From the NCBI GenBank assembly GCA_023101725.1, contig JALJCO010012849.1, positions 434,001 to 498,000 on the forward strand: 64,000 nucleotides of DNA, in the 5' to 3' direction. Origin of the DNA: Atherinomorus stipes. Lineage: Eukaryota > Chordata > Actinopteri > Atheriniformes > Atherinidae. The notes beneath the pieces were generated by a model. That model was given only the letters and a program-made list of their open reading frames with translations. It had not been told where the DNA came from and did no database searches. Shown here piece by piece: positions 38,901-50,900 of the stretch. The translations under genes were made by a program, and so were the position numbers. Within the stretch, counting starts at the first letter, position 1. Every line of letters begins with the position of its first letter.

Positions 38901-41900
38901 TTTTGTTGAGCGGTTATTTTGGAAACTGTAGAACAGTCACAATAAAAGTCACAATAATCATCATGCTGTTGGTTTTTCTTTGCTTAGGAGAAGTCAGACA
39001 GCACTAAGAGGGCAGATTTTAACTGAAGCTGTTGCCTCGCCAGAGGAAAAAAAAAATGTTTATGCATCCCCAAACCCAGGAACAGACTTTTCCCCTAATG
39101 GTACCACTGATTGTCCTGTAGAAAACATGTCAGAATGACCATTGATCACTTGGAATATCTGTGTCACACAAGTCAAATTTGGAAGCTTTTATCAAGTTAT
39201 TTCCATGGCTTAGAAGGATTTGGGATAAATTAACAAGCCACAGACATAATATTCCATTTCAGGAGCAAATACACTCTTAATACGCTCCTTTATTGTTCTG
39301 CTTCAGTGGCTTCTCTTAGTTATTCTCTGAGAAAAGCCTTCCACCCGGCTGCACCCAAACAGCCCAGATTCCCAAACCTTCCAGTTTTTTCTGCCGTTGT
39401 CTTTGTCCTCCCTGTGTGTGTGTGTTTTTTTTTTTTTTCATTCATCAGCATGCCCTTCACCTCCCCCCGCTCTGTTCATTGATGTCAAAACCTCCCTATA
39501 CCAATTTAAATGGTTGTGTCAGAGCCATTCATGGGTCTGGGCGACTGAGAGAATCCGTGAATTTCCACACTTTCAGGAAAAGATTGTTCTACAAATGATG
39601 CACTTGAGCTTGACTGTTCTGCACTTATCCCACATTAAATGTGCAGTTATTTTCTCTCATTATACCCTGCATTTTCTAATTCTTTCTAATTATGGTTAAA
39701 AGTATTTGGATTTTTTTTTTTTTTTACATCATCTCATCGTCACATATGACTGGTTGGAAGTGATTTCACAACTAAATGCACAAACTGCACTGTCATGTTA
39801 ATTGTATTTAGTTTGTGTGATAGCAAATGGATAATTATGCAAGCTAAAAGCTGAGAATCCATTTATCTGTTCAGCTATCACAGTCACCATGATTGCATTG
39901 GAAATTCACCAACTCCTATGGCCTCCTCCACAAGAAAATCAATCTTAAATCCATTGTTTTAATACAAATGCTCCTCGTTCCACCTCAGACTCTCCCTGTA
40001 TGAACAGATCGTTGTGTAACCGTATTGTTAAATCAGTGATTCACCCCAACTGAGCCTTTCTAGTGTTCATTTTTTTTCTTCTTTTTTTCAAAGGCAGCCA
40101 TCTATATACTTCTTTTGTGTGTCATCATACACTTAGAAAGTGCATTCGCAGCGTCCCCTCTGGCTCTCCAGAAGGTCATTAACCCCAATCTGTCTCAATA
40201 GTGCTGGAAGCCAGTGATTAGCATCACCTGATTGGTTAGATTGTATGCTTGAGTTCTTGTACTTGTAAGGCAGTAAGTCCATCGTTAATGCTGATCTAAC
40301 AACATACAAACAGGATGTGACACCGTTTAATGATCAGTGGGGCTGTGAGGTTGTGTTTGTTTGTGTTTCCTTGGCGTCATCATTTTAGTTGATCTGCAGA
40401 ACAGTGCGAGACTTCAGCCGGTCAGATTAAAAGCATGTGCCCATTTGCCAAAGCTGCATGAATTAGGACAACTGGGTTCACATTCCCCTCCAGTATAAAC
40501 AAGGCTGAAATCTGCTCTTCCACAGAAACTAAGGGGGTTGGGTTTCCTTTGTTGAGGGGGGTGTAGCATCAACATCATGACCCCTTACTCCCCTGAGGGA
40601 AGTGTTTGGGCTTGTGCTTTAGAAAGGGTGTCAAGAAAATAGAAAAAAAATGTGCTTCATTGCACTACAAAGATGCCCCAGAAAGCACGACCTATACAGA
40701 GAAGCAGAAAGAGACAAACCTTCCAGAAACCACTTAATTATGTTCTGAATTAGCCTTAATATATTCATAACTCCTGTTGAGGACTGCAGCTGTAGATTTC
40801 ATGGAAAATTTACTCTAACAACACCTTTTAGTTTGTGGATCTGATTAAATGAAACTGTGCGTACAGTGACCCAGTCACATTAATTCACCTTAAACGTACA
40901 GTATGTAAAAAAATCAAAGGTCAATGGCAGAAAAAATATGATATATTATTCAAAACTGTGTTTCTATTGATGTGTAATTGCTGCACTAGAATTGGGGCTG
41001 TGCGATATACTGATATATATCGGGATATGATATTTACATGAGAGAGATAGATTTACACATGTCATTATATCGCGGTATTGATTTTATTTTTTTGGATAAC
41101 CCCGCTGCACCTCGATTGACTACAGAATGGTCATCTGATTATGTAATAAGGGTGGGAAAAAGTTTTGATTCACTGAAATATCGCGATATTTTCATATGCC
41201 GATACCATCTATATTAAAAAATGCGGTATCGATCTATTTTACTCATGAAATATCCCGATATCATAGTTTTGTTATGAAATCTCATGAGATTCACAAAATA
41301 ATGCAAGATTTTGTAACAGAACAATGAAATCTCACAGTATTTTGTGAAATCTCATAAGATTTCGTAACAAATCTATGATATCTCGGGATATTTCATGAGT
41401 AAAATAGATCAATACCATGTTTTTAAATATAGATATGGTATCGGCATATGAAAATATCACGATATTTCAGTGTATCAATATTTATCATTTTAAATGAGAC
41501 AATCCTCCCACTTTAAAAAAATATAAAAACCCACCTATCTTTAATCACTTCGGTTTAACAAACATTTCAAACCAGTTTTGTCAATCCATCTCTGCAGTGG
41601 AGCGATACCTTTATGCTAAACATGTTTTAAAAAATAAAAAAACAGGTGTTTTATATGAAATGAAACTTTCAGACAAATTAGGATAAAAATTGTTCCACCA
41701 TTTTTACTACGGTGTCCCTGAATGGACAAAACGATGTGTGTGAAGTAAGAAGCCTCTGAACTTTAACACTGCTGTACCAGCTTTGTTTAATGGGAGTTAG
41801 AGACTGTTTGGGATAAGTAATGCCTTAAAGACATTAAAAGTAGTTACTCATAGTACAGTCATAGTTCACCTGAGACCACTGAATCCACTCACAAATGAAA

Positions 41901-44900
41901 AAATCTTTATGTCTGGGAGAATTTTGGCCGCTAACAGCCACCATACATTGACAACAGTGCTTGGAATATGAAGTCATTTGAAAGAAAGCACCTTTTCTTT
42001 CAAAAATTCATCTGTACCACTAGATGTCAGTCATTCTTACACACTGTACCTTTAAATAACAGCCTATTTTTTATGTAATGTACTTTAAATGAGTCTATAA
42101 CTTAAAAATGGGCATTAAAAAAAATGAGACTAATGAATAAGGCTTGAAAGTATTTACAGAGGCCACAAATGCTAAGTCCTAAGTTCCCATCATCTCATAG
42201 ATTTCCATCCAAAGTGACATCACAAAGCATTTAGCAAAAGAGGTCTCTGTTTTGCTGCTTGTGGGTGGACTGACATGGTCTTCAGCTTAAACTCTTGAGT
42301 TTTACTGAATGTTTAGATGTGTTTCTGTTAGCTATACTGGTGTTAATGCATGTCAGCGTCCCTTGGGTCACCTAGCAAGAACTTAATGGTGACCCAGCTG
42401 TAAACATGAGCAGGCCCAGCTGAGTCCACTGCAGAGGAAAGTGCCCCGGTCCCAGAGGCATTCATCAGAGTATTGGGGTGGAACAGGCTGTGGAGTTGGA
42501 AGACTGAGTCAGGTTGTTTCTATTGATCTTCGGCTACATATTTTACCTTATATTGATGCCATTTCAGCTTGCGTTTAAAAGCTTTGCTTCAGCTCTTTCT
42601 GTTGGGATAAATTAATTGAATTAGAAGTGAGGACTTAAATACTCAAATGTCTTTAAAACAAAAGAAATAATCTCAACATCCAGTCTGAGGTCCTGCCACC
42701 TGCTTCGATTTGACATTTTAAAGGTGAAAGTCCCTCCCTCCTTCCATGTCTTCTTCTTTCACTAACTGACCTGACACCCGTTTAACCCCCTTCATGTTGG
42801 AGGAATGTCACTGTCCATTCAGGCTGAACACACATGCATAGTGCATTGATGCACTCAGTGCCTGGAGACCTTCTCCACCTACGCACAGCTGTCTGCCACC
42901 TGCTGTTGAGCAGCCTTGCTTGCAGAAGACATTTCGTATCACTTGGCTTGCATTTAACACCACTCCAAGTTTGCGGAGCCCCTCTTTTACATGACTCCGC
43001 TACCCTGAAGATGCACGGTAACAGATGGTCGTGCTTTCTCTTTCAATGTATTAATTATGTTCCCCACTTGTGTTTTAAAAATTGATTTTTAATGAGGGAT
43101 CAGCGTAAGGCCGCATACCATGTTGCACTAACGCAGCTGGAGTTTGCATCTGCTTAACATCCAAGTCATCTCCCATCTCTTTCTTTTTTTTTTTTTTTTT
43201 TAAATCCCAATAAGGCAACATGTTCATCTAGAGGTATTTAGGTTGGATTTTCATTTGAATCCCTTTAAAAAAGACATGGAACATTTAGAAAGATGTTCAA
43301 AAAGTAAATCTCTGTTTAGAGCCTTATGGACACTGAAGTTGCATGAGCTTGCATAAGTTTTAAATATGGCCTCATCTTAACCTACATTACACCTCCTTCA
43401 GTTACTTTTATGCATTGATTAGAAAGCCCCATAACCTTGCTTTAGAGCTACTGAGTGCAGGATGGTGTTGATTTTACAGCTTTGTCAAACTACACTGCAA
43501 AAACTCAAATCTTACTAAGTATATTTTTCTAATTTCTAATCAAAATATCTCATTACACTCAAAATAAGACAAAAGTACCTAAAGAGGAACATTTCAGTGA
43601 GACATGGGAACTTGTTTTAAGACAAATGCATCTTATTTCAAGAAATCTTATCAAGAAAATTTTACTTGCTCTGTTGTTTTTTTTCTTTCTTTTTTTAAAT
43701 ACATAAGTTTCTATATCTCACTGAAATGTGTCTCTTGAGAAAATTTTCTTATATTGAGTGTGAGGATATATTTTTACTTTAAATTAGAAAAATATACGTG
43801 TTAAGATTTGAGTTTTTGCAGTGTAGTGGATAATTTCTTAGTGTATTTTCATTAGGAATTGACCGATACAGATTTTTTAGGGCTGATACCAATATTTTCT
43901 CATCAGACGATGGCTGATACAGCCTGCCGATATTTGGGGCCAATACTGCATTTGAATCCCAATTTAATGTTATTAAGGATACATTGAAATATAATTTTAC
44001 AACTTTTTTAATTAGAAGTGTAACGATTGGGTTTAACAGCGAATGATTCATATCACAATTCATGGTTTCTGATTCAATGGACGATATTGGTTCATTTAGA
44101 ACGATATGATTCGATTCAGTGACTTGAAATTGAATTAAAAACCATGAATTGTGATATGAATTGAATCGTTTTTAAACCGAAAATTTACACCCCTACTTTT
44201 GATATAAAAACTAACAAAGCACTTCAGATACATATTTGAAAAAAACAGCGTACTTCTAAACAAATATTAAATAGAAACATTTAACTTGTAATAAATATAA
44301 GTCGGTAAATTATGCAGTGGGGTTTTGACCAACACACATGACTTATTGGCCGATACCAGCAAAAAAAAATGCAAATATCAGCCGGCCAATGTATCGGCCT
44401 ATCCTTAATTTTCATATCACTTCTGGTAATAATAAGTAGTTGTTCCAACCAGATGTGTGAGATTTGCTTCTCTAAATGTTTCAGTGTTTATGTTTTCCAG
44501 ATGGCTTTGTAATAGGCTGCAACAACGTCACTAATCATTTATCTCACTGTCCCATCTGTGCCATCATCCTCCCACTGGCTTTCATCGTACCTCTGATGGG
44601 ACTTTGGGGAGTATAAATGCCCTGTAGGTCATTTCTGCCCCATTATACATCCTCCTTTGTCCTGTAGGTGTGCGTGCGTGTGTGTGTGTGTGTGAGTCTG
44701 GGCCTCTTCCTTTGTTTGTTCTGTTTTTCTACACTGGTTAGACACAGTTCACACATACATTCCAAATAGACATCGATTTACCAGTCTATAACTATGAAAA
44801 ATGGAAAAAGTTGATGTTAATCTGTTGTTAGACTTAAAAATAAGAGTGTGATTGTTGACAAATGACCTTGAAGTAAATAAAAGTCAAATAAATAATGTTA

Positions 44901-47900
44901 ATATGGGATCAATGGATAAAATAGCAGGACATAAAGAGTAAATCATAGTAAAGAGAAAAAAACATGAAATAAGAATTAGATTAAAAAAATACTTGATCAA
45001 TGCCTGAAGGGAAATGATAAAAAATTAAAATATAACTATTTTTAAATGATAAACATAGAACAACTAACATGTGTAAAATGAGATTTTTATACATGCAAGT
45101 TTTTGTAAATATATAAAATAGATATAGCTACTCGTAAATAAATGAACAAATGAAATGCTTAGTTTGAATATTAAATTCAAGACTTATTAATTTTCTTGCT
45201 CTTTTACTGGTTTATGTTTTTGACTCTTTCACTGCAATATTTTTAAAACTGTTTCTAATAATCTCATTTAAGATTCAGAATCTTAAACTTTTAGATGGTG
45301 CATATTATTTTTCACATTTTTAGACTAAATGAATAATTGATTTAATATAGCTTTAGATTATGATTGTAATAATTGTAAGTCACAGCCTTAATTGGATTAT
45401 ATAAGCGCTCTAAAGCAGCATGAAGGATACTTCAAGGCGCCACATGAGGATATCTGAACTCAAACGGCCCAAAAGTTCCTTTTAAAAAACTGTTTTTCTG
45501 CAAACTTTTCTGGTTTTGCCTTTGTGTCTTTCCTAAATAAGTCTTATTTGTCATGCTTTGGGGAAGAACTCTTCCCTGATTTGTCTTTCCATGCACTTGA
45601 AAGCTCATTTTCGTATAGTCAACAATGAGTATTTGAGGAAATTTGTGGTGTTATGCAGTGTTTTGGCTGCAGGGCAAAGTCATCTGCAATGAGACTGTGT
45701 CAAGAGAGAAACAGAGCTGAGGTAAAGAGTCTATTTGAGGTAGCGGTGTGGATTAGGATGCTATGTCTTTTTCAATTATAAATGCACATCCAACACATTT
45801 CTCTCAGTCAGCACCCCTTTGCCTCTTGTCTTTTCACTTTTCCCTCCTCGTCCTGGTGTCTCACTTTTACCTACATGTGTTACATACATCATTCCCTCCA
45901 TCATTATGTCACTCTGTCTTTGTGTTTCGTTATTTAATCCTCTTTGCTGTCCAGACTTTAGCAACTGCCTTCACGCTCAGCTAGATCTTCCTTTTTTTTT
46001 TCATTTATGTCGCCTCCAGCCTTGTACTAACCCCCCCCACCCCATCTCATTGCAAGAGGAAAACAAAAGAGGAAGACACTACAACCTCTTTACTTAGAGA
46101 TGAGTAAAATAAGAAGGGTGATAACATATTGAGCTTTCATGGGAAACTACTTGGTCCTAATTTAGGTAGCAGTTAAGTGGTCAGGGGAGTCGATTTGATT
46201 TCACCAAAGAGAGGGAGCGTGCACACTATGGTCAGTAAAAGATAAATGGTGTTTCGTACCTTAATGGAAGGTTGGAGTGCTTGGGAAGTGATGGTTTCAG
46301 GATGGGGTTGTGGTATGTGTGTGCGCCTCTGTCCTTTTCACTCAGCGGCTGCTACATAATTCAGAAGCCATTATTTTTGCACCCTAACTGAGGAAAGAAC
46401 AGTAGAAAGGGATGAAAAAAAAGCCCTTTAACTCCCTTAAAAGCATGAATAAATTCTTATATGCGAGTTCCCTTATGAGTGTGTGCTTTTTTTGTTTATA
46501 TTGAGCAAAACAGCATGAGTGGGCTGACTGCATAAAACTAAGCAAAACAGGATAAATATAAGTTAACTCCTTTGGTGGTCTGTTATGTTTCCCAGTCAGG
46601 TGGGCTGAATATAAACCATTTCCTTGTCTGCTTCTCTCCATTCTGCCACATTCCCTCTTTTCTCTGCATCGCCAGGCTGCAGACGAATCACAAGACAGAA
46701 GCATGGCAATTTAAGTGAGCCTGTCACATGCTGCTTAATTCAAATAGGCTGTGATAATTCGCCCTTTCACTCGTCATCCCTCTCTGTTGCAAGGGCACTG
46801 ACTAACCTGCATGTTACCATGGCGATGGGAGCGGCCTGGGGGGCAGAGCTTGTGCGTTTAGCAAGAGTTTCCCCCCTTTTTTTTTCACCCCAGTCCAATA
46901 ATCTGAGTCGTTCTCCCACCCATCCCCCCCTCTTCCCCAACACTCATATTACCCACCTGCGCCCCCACATCTCCATCTCATTTGCACCGTTCACCTCAAT
47001 TACACCCAATTTCTGCCAGCTCTCCTCATTACATACCCCCCGCCCTGCTACCAGATAAGACACAGAGCTGCTTTCAGTCTCTTTGTCTCACCTTTGTATG
47101 ACTGCCATCCTGTTCCACCTTGAAAATCATGGCACCAAATTTCCATCCATCTATGGCAAATATTTTATGGGGTGCTGCAGGACATAAGGATATTGAGAGA
47201 CTCCTTATTGACAGTTGATAAAACCTTTTAGGAGCTTTTTTTTTTATGTCTTCATAAATATGATCTAAAGCATTATCAGGTTTCCACACAAGGTACCTCA
47301 AGGTAGAAAACATTTAAACGGATGAGGAAAATATACTGTTGAACATAGAACATTTGTTTATTGAATAAAATTATCCATGAGCAGCAAAAGTGTATTAAAG
47401 GAATAGTTCACCCTCAGAATGATTTAACTTTATTTTCCACTTACCCTGATGGTGAGCAAGACTCTGGACCACTTTTTTAATATGTCAAAAGCAGCCGGAG
47501 ATCAGGACGACTTCTCGTTTCCCCACAATGGAGTTTGCCAGGGTCCGAGCCAAAAAGGTCCATAAAAGTCCACAAAAAATTGTCAATATTCGTCCATACT
47601 GCTCGTCCCATGTAGTCCAAGTGTCCTGAGTGGGTAGCATCCAGAATTTACTTGAAACTACGCCATTTAGTATATTTTTAGAGTCTAAACAATACTACAT
47701 CGCATGCCCAGCAAGCAAGCCGATGCACGTTCACGAAACTACGGAAGCCACGGCAGACGAGATTGTGCATTCTTTTTTTTTTGTCTTTCTTTCTTCTAGA
47801 TCAATATCCAACCCCTCCTGTGTTTGTCCCGGTTTGTCTAGAGCTCTCGCGCTCTTACTATAATGTAAACAGTGAATTTCTTCTTCTACGCTTGCATTAT

Positions 47901-50900
47901 CGGCAGAGTAGGCTCTGAACGCCGAGGCTTCCGTAGTTCCGTGACCGCGCATGTGCACGCTTCACGGAAGTAAACAATACTCCTTTTTAGGCTCTAAAAA
48001 TATAGTAAATGATGTCGTTTCAAGTAAATTCTGAACGCTACCCACTCAGGACACTTGGACTACATGGGACGAGCAGTATGGAGGAATATTAACATTTTTT
48101 TGTGGACTTTTATGGACCTTTTTGGCTCGGACCCAGGCAAACTCCATTGTGGGGAAACGAGAAGTCGTCCTGATCTCCGGTTGCATTTGACATATTAAAA
48201 AAGTGCTCCAGAGTCTTGCTCACCATCAGGGTAAGTGGAAAATAAAGTTACATCATTCTGAGGGTGAACTATTACTTTGATCTCAAGATTAGCAGTTGAT
48301 TTGAAGATGGAGTACTTTTTGGGGATGCTCACCTGGCTGGAAAGATGATGAAACCACCTGTGAAGATTTTCTACTCCAATTATGTACAGCAAGACGGTTT
48401 TTCTAGAAGATTTAAGAACAAGGTTATCTGAGAATGAGGCTTGTAATACACTGCTGAATCCCCAAAGATCCCAGGCGAGCTTATAAGTACCTAAAAATCC
48501 TCTCACAAATCAGCTGATGTTCATGTTCACGGCAGAAGAAATTGAGAACAAGGTGATGGGGAAAGCCACTTCATTTGAATTGGGTGTGTTCAGGCAGGGA
48601 AAATTTTTAATTTTTTTTTTTTGGGGAGGGGGGGAGTAAATGATTAGAGTGAAATAGAGCTTCAGTTTTAAATCATGACGGTCAAACGTAATGCTACATC
48701 CTTTAACCTTATCCCATCTGTATATCGTAGGACTGGATACCATTTTCCTGCATTTAAAGGCACTAGCGCTGAGCAAAAAATTAATTTCATCGATTAATCG
48801 AGTTTGACATTTATGAAGATTTGTTTTTATGAAAATCTGGATTTTTTTTATTCCTGCATTCCAAATGCTCTACTTGGGCCTCTGTAGTTATCAGCATGCT
48901 CCCCCCGCCTGTCTCAGAGAGACATACAAACAAGTGGCGCACACACCCAAAGCAAAGGTAAATACAACAGCTGACAGGTGGAGTTAGTTCTCCACCTGAG
49001 CATTGGAGCATTTTAGTTTAATATTTTTAAAGAAAAACAAGTAGACAAAAAAACCCACCACATACAAACTGATTGTCCTGCAGAGTATCAGGTTCTTTAC
49101 ACTCAATCATCTGAAAGTCGTGTGGCAAAGTACATAAGGAGGATCCGGGTGGGAGACTCCTGGGTGTGAGTCATGCGTGCTTACCTGCCAGCCAAAGGGA
49201 CATCCATGTGGCCAAGTAGCCAGGGAGCATGATCAAGGAGAGGCTTATACCCAACCCCAGTGTTCCCCCTACTTTCAACCTCTAGCCCTTACCCACTACT
49301 ACTACAGTACACCCTTGAATTGAAGCCACAAGGAGTAGGGCTTTGTAATCTTCCCTAGGAAATGGGACACCACTTGCTGCATTTATGTTCAAGCACGTAA
49401 GCGACTGCGTGGTGACGTTTGCACATACGTCTCACCATAACAACACACCCAACAACACAGAGTTAACAGTTGTGGTCGTTTTTCTTTTTTTCATCATCAT
49501 CATGCTTCGGTTGATGAATAAACAAAACAACCACACGGGAAAGAAGTCACCATGACGACTGTTGTCTCTTATGAACTGCCGAAAAGCCTTCACAAACTTT
49601 TTTTTTTCGTATTTTAGCCTAGCTAGTCCGGCTAACATTGCGAACAAATGTGTAATCTGTACATATGTACATTTGTGAGTTTTCTTCTCCGAGTCCTGTT
49701 GGTCTCCGGAGGTTGCTGTTGTTCCCTTTTCTCTGGCTCTTCCTCAGCAAGTCATCTGACGTCCCTCACTCTGAAGGGCTAGATTCATACCCCCTACCCT
49801 TCGTTATGTCCACTTCCCCTACATGCAAAGACGGATTGGGACACCACCACCTTCACGGGAACGCAGAAAATTTAGGGGTAGGGCTAAAAGGTAGGGCTAG
49901 TGGGTAGTGACGGGACCCCACATTACCACATTCGCACAGTCAAACCTGACTTCAGTGTAAACAAACATGGCGGATGAAAAGCGAGAAACAACGATGGGTG
50001 TTTTCAGCCTCTTACTTTCTGAGAAAACGCACAAAAAAGGGATTTTGGAAGAAGTCATGGAGATGGCTGGAATCAGAGCTGTGTGCATTAGTGTGCGTTG
50101 AAGTTGAGTAACGATTGTCACAAGTTTTACAGGCAGCTTGGAGAGCAGGGTTGTGTGTTAGATGCTAGCACCAGTGCTAGAAAGTCAAAAACATATTAGA
50201 AACGTTACCTCAACCAGTTCTGTGATTAACAGACTTTTTAAAAACTTTTGTTTTCACCAGTCAGTCAGCTGAGTTGGCTCGTGTCTTTTGTTCTGGTACA
50301 TGTCACATTACACACTGCATGAAATGGGACATAATGAGGCACTGGACCCCGACAGATGGAGCTGGGGAGACGAGCAGTGGACACATATCATACATCATTT
50401 CTGAGGGGAAGCCTGCAAATGTTGAAAGGAAAGATTAATTTTATAATGAGAAAAACAAAATAAGCCTCACACTTGACTGCCTCAGATGTGGACTGTTGGT
50501 GGTTTTAGCATTTTGAAGTTTTTTTTTTTTTTTTTGCGGTTTACCTGGCTCTTCATAGCAATCTTGACATAATCCTACAGATTCTTCTATCCCTGCAGTC
50601 TAATACCACCTCTTAACTTGAAAAAGGCATGACATCACAGAAAAAGAGCAGATGGCTCAGCACCAGAAAAATTTCAGACAAACTTGAAAAGACGAGGAAA
50701 GGTGAAAAATAAGGACCTCTGCTTGAATAAGCCCATCTGCTCACAGATGGATGCAGAATTCATTTGAGGTTCTTACGACAGCCTTGTTGCTATTTTTGTC
50801 ATCACACTCCATCTTTTGTAGAAGGTGGGATGGGGGTTAGAGGAGAAATGAGAAGGAGAGAAGTGGATGTATGAGGAGGTGTCTGCATGCTTTCCAGCTG

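Larger units (their letters stand above)
40891..42056 (-). mobile_element. Family B element, copy 3, carrying nested insertions
   Basis: Left AAACGTACAGTATGTAAAAA and right TTCTTACACACTGTACCTTT are the same termini as copies 1 and 2. The part at 41700-42056 is the reverse complement of copy 1 (for example CAGCTTTGTTTAATGGGAG, TGTCTGGGAGA, CACTAGATGTCAG). About 700 bases of TATCG-rich sequence (40996 to about 41695) split it. Confidence 0.7.

Noticed and set aside
46809..46826. RFX X-box-like GTTACCATGGCGAT
   Set aside because: The second half-site departs from the consensus and such near-matches are frequent in 64 kb.
49250..49915. Miniature element with GGGACACCAC and TAGCCCT words
   Set aside because: The words repeat but do not form inverted termini or a target duplication that I could define.
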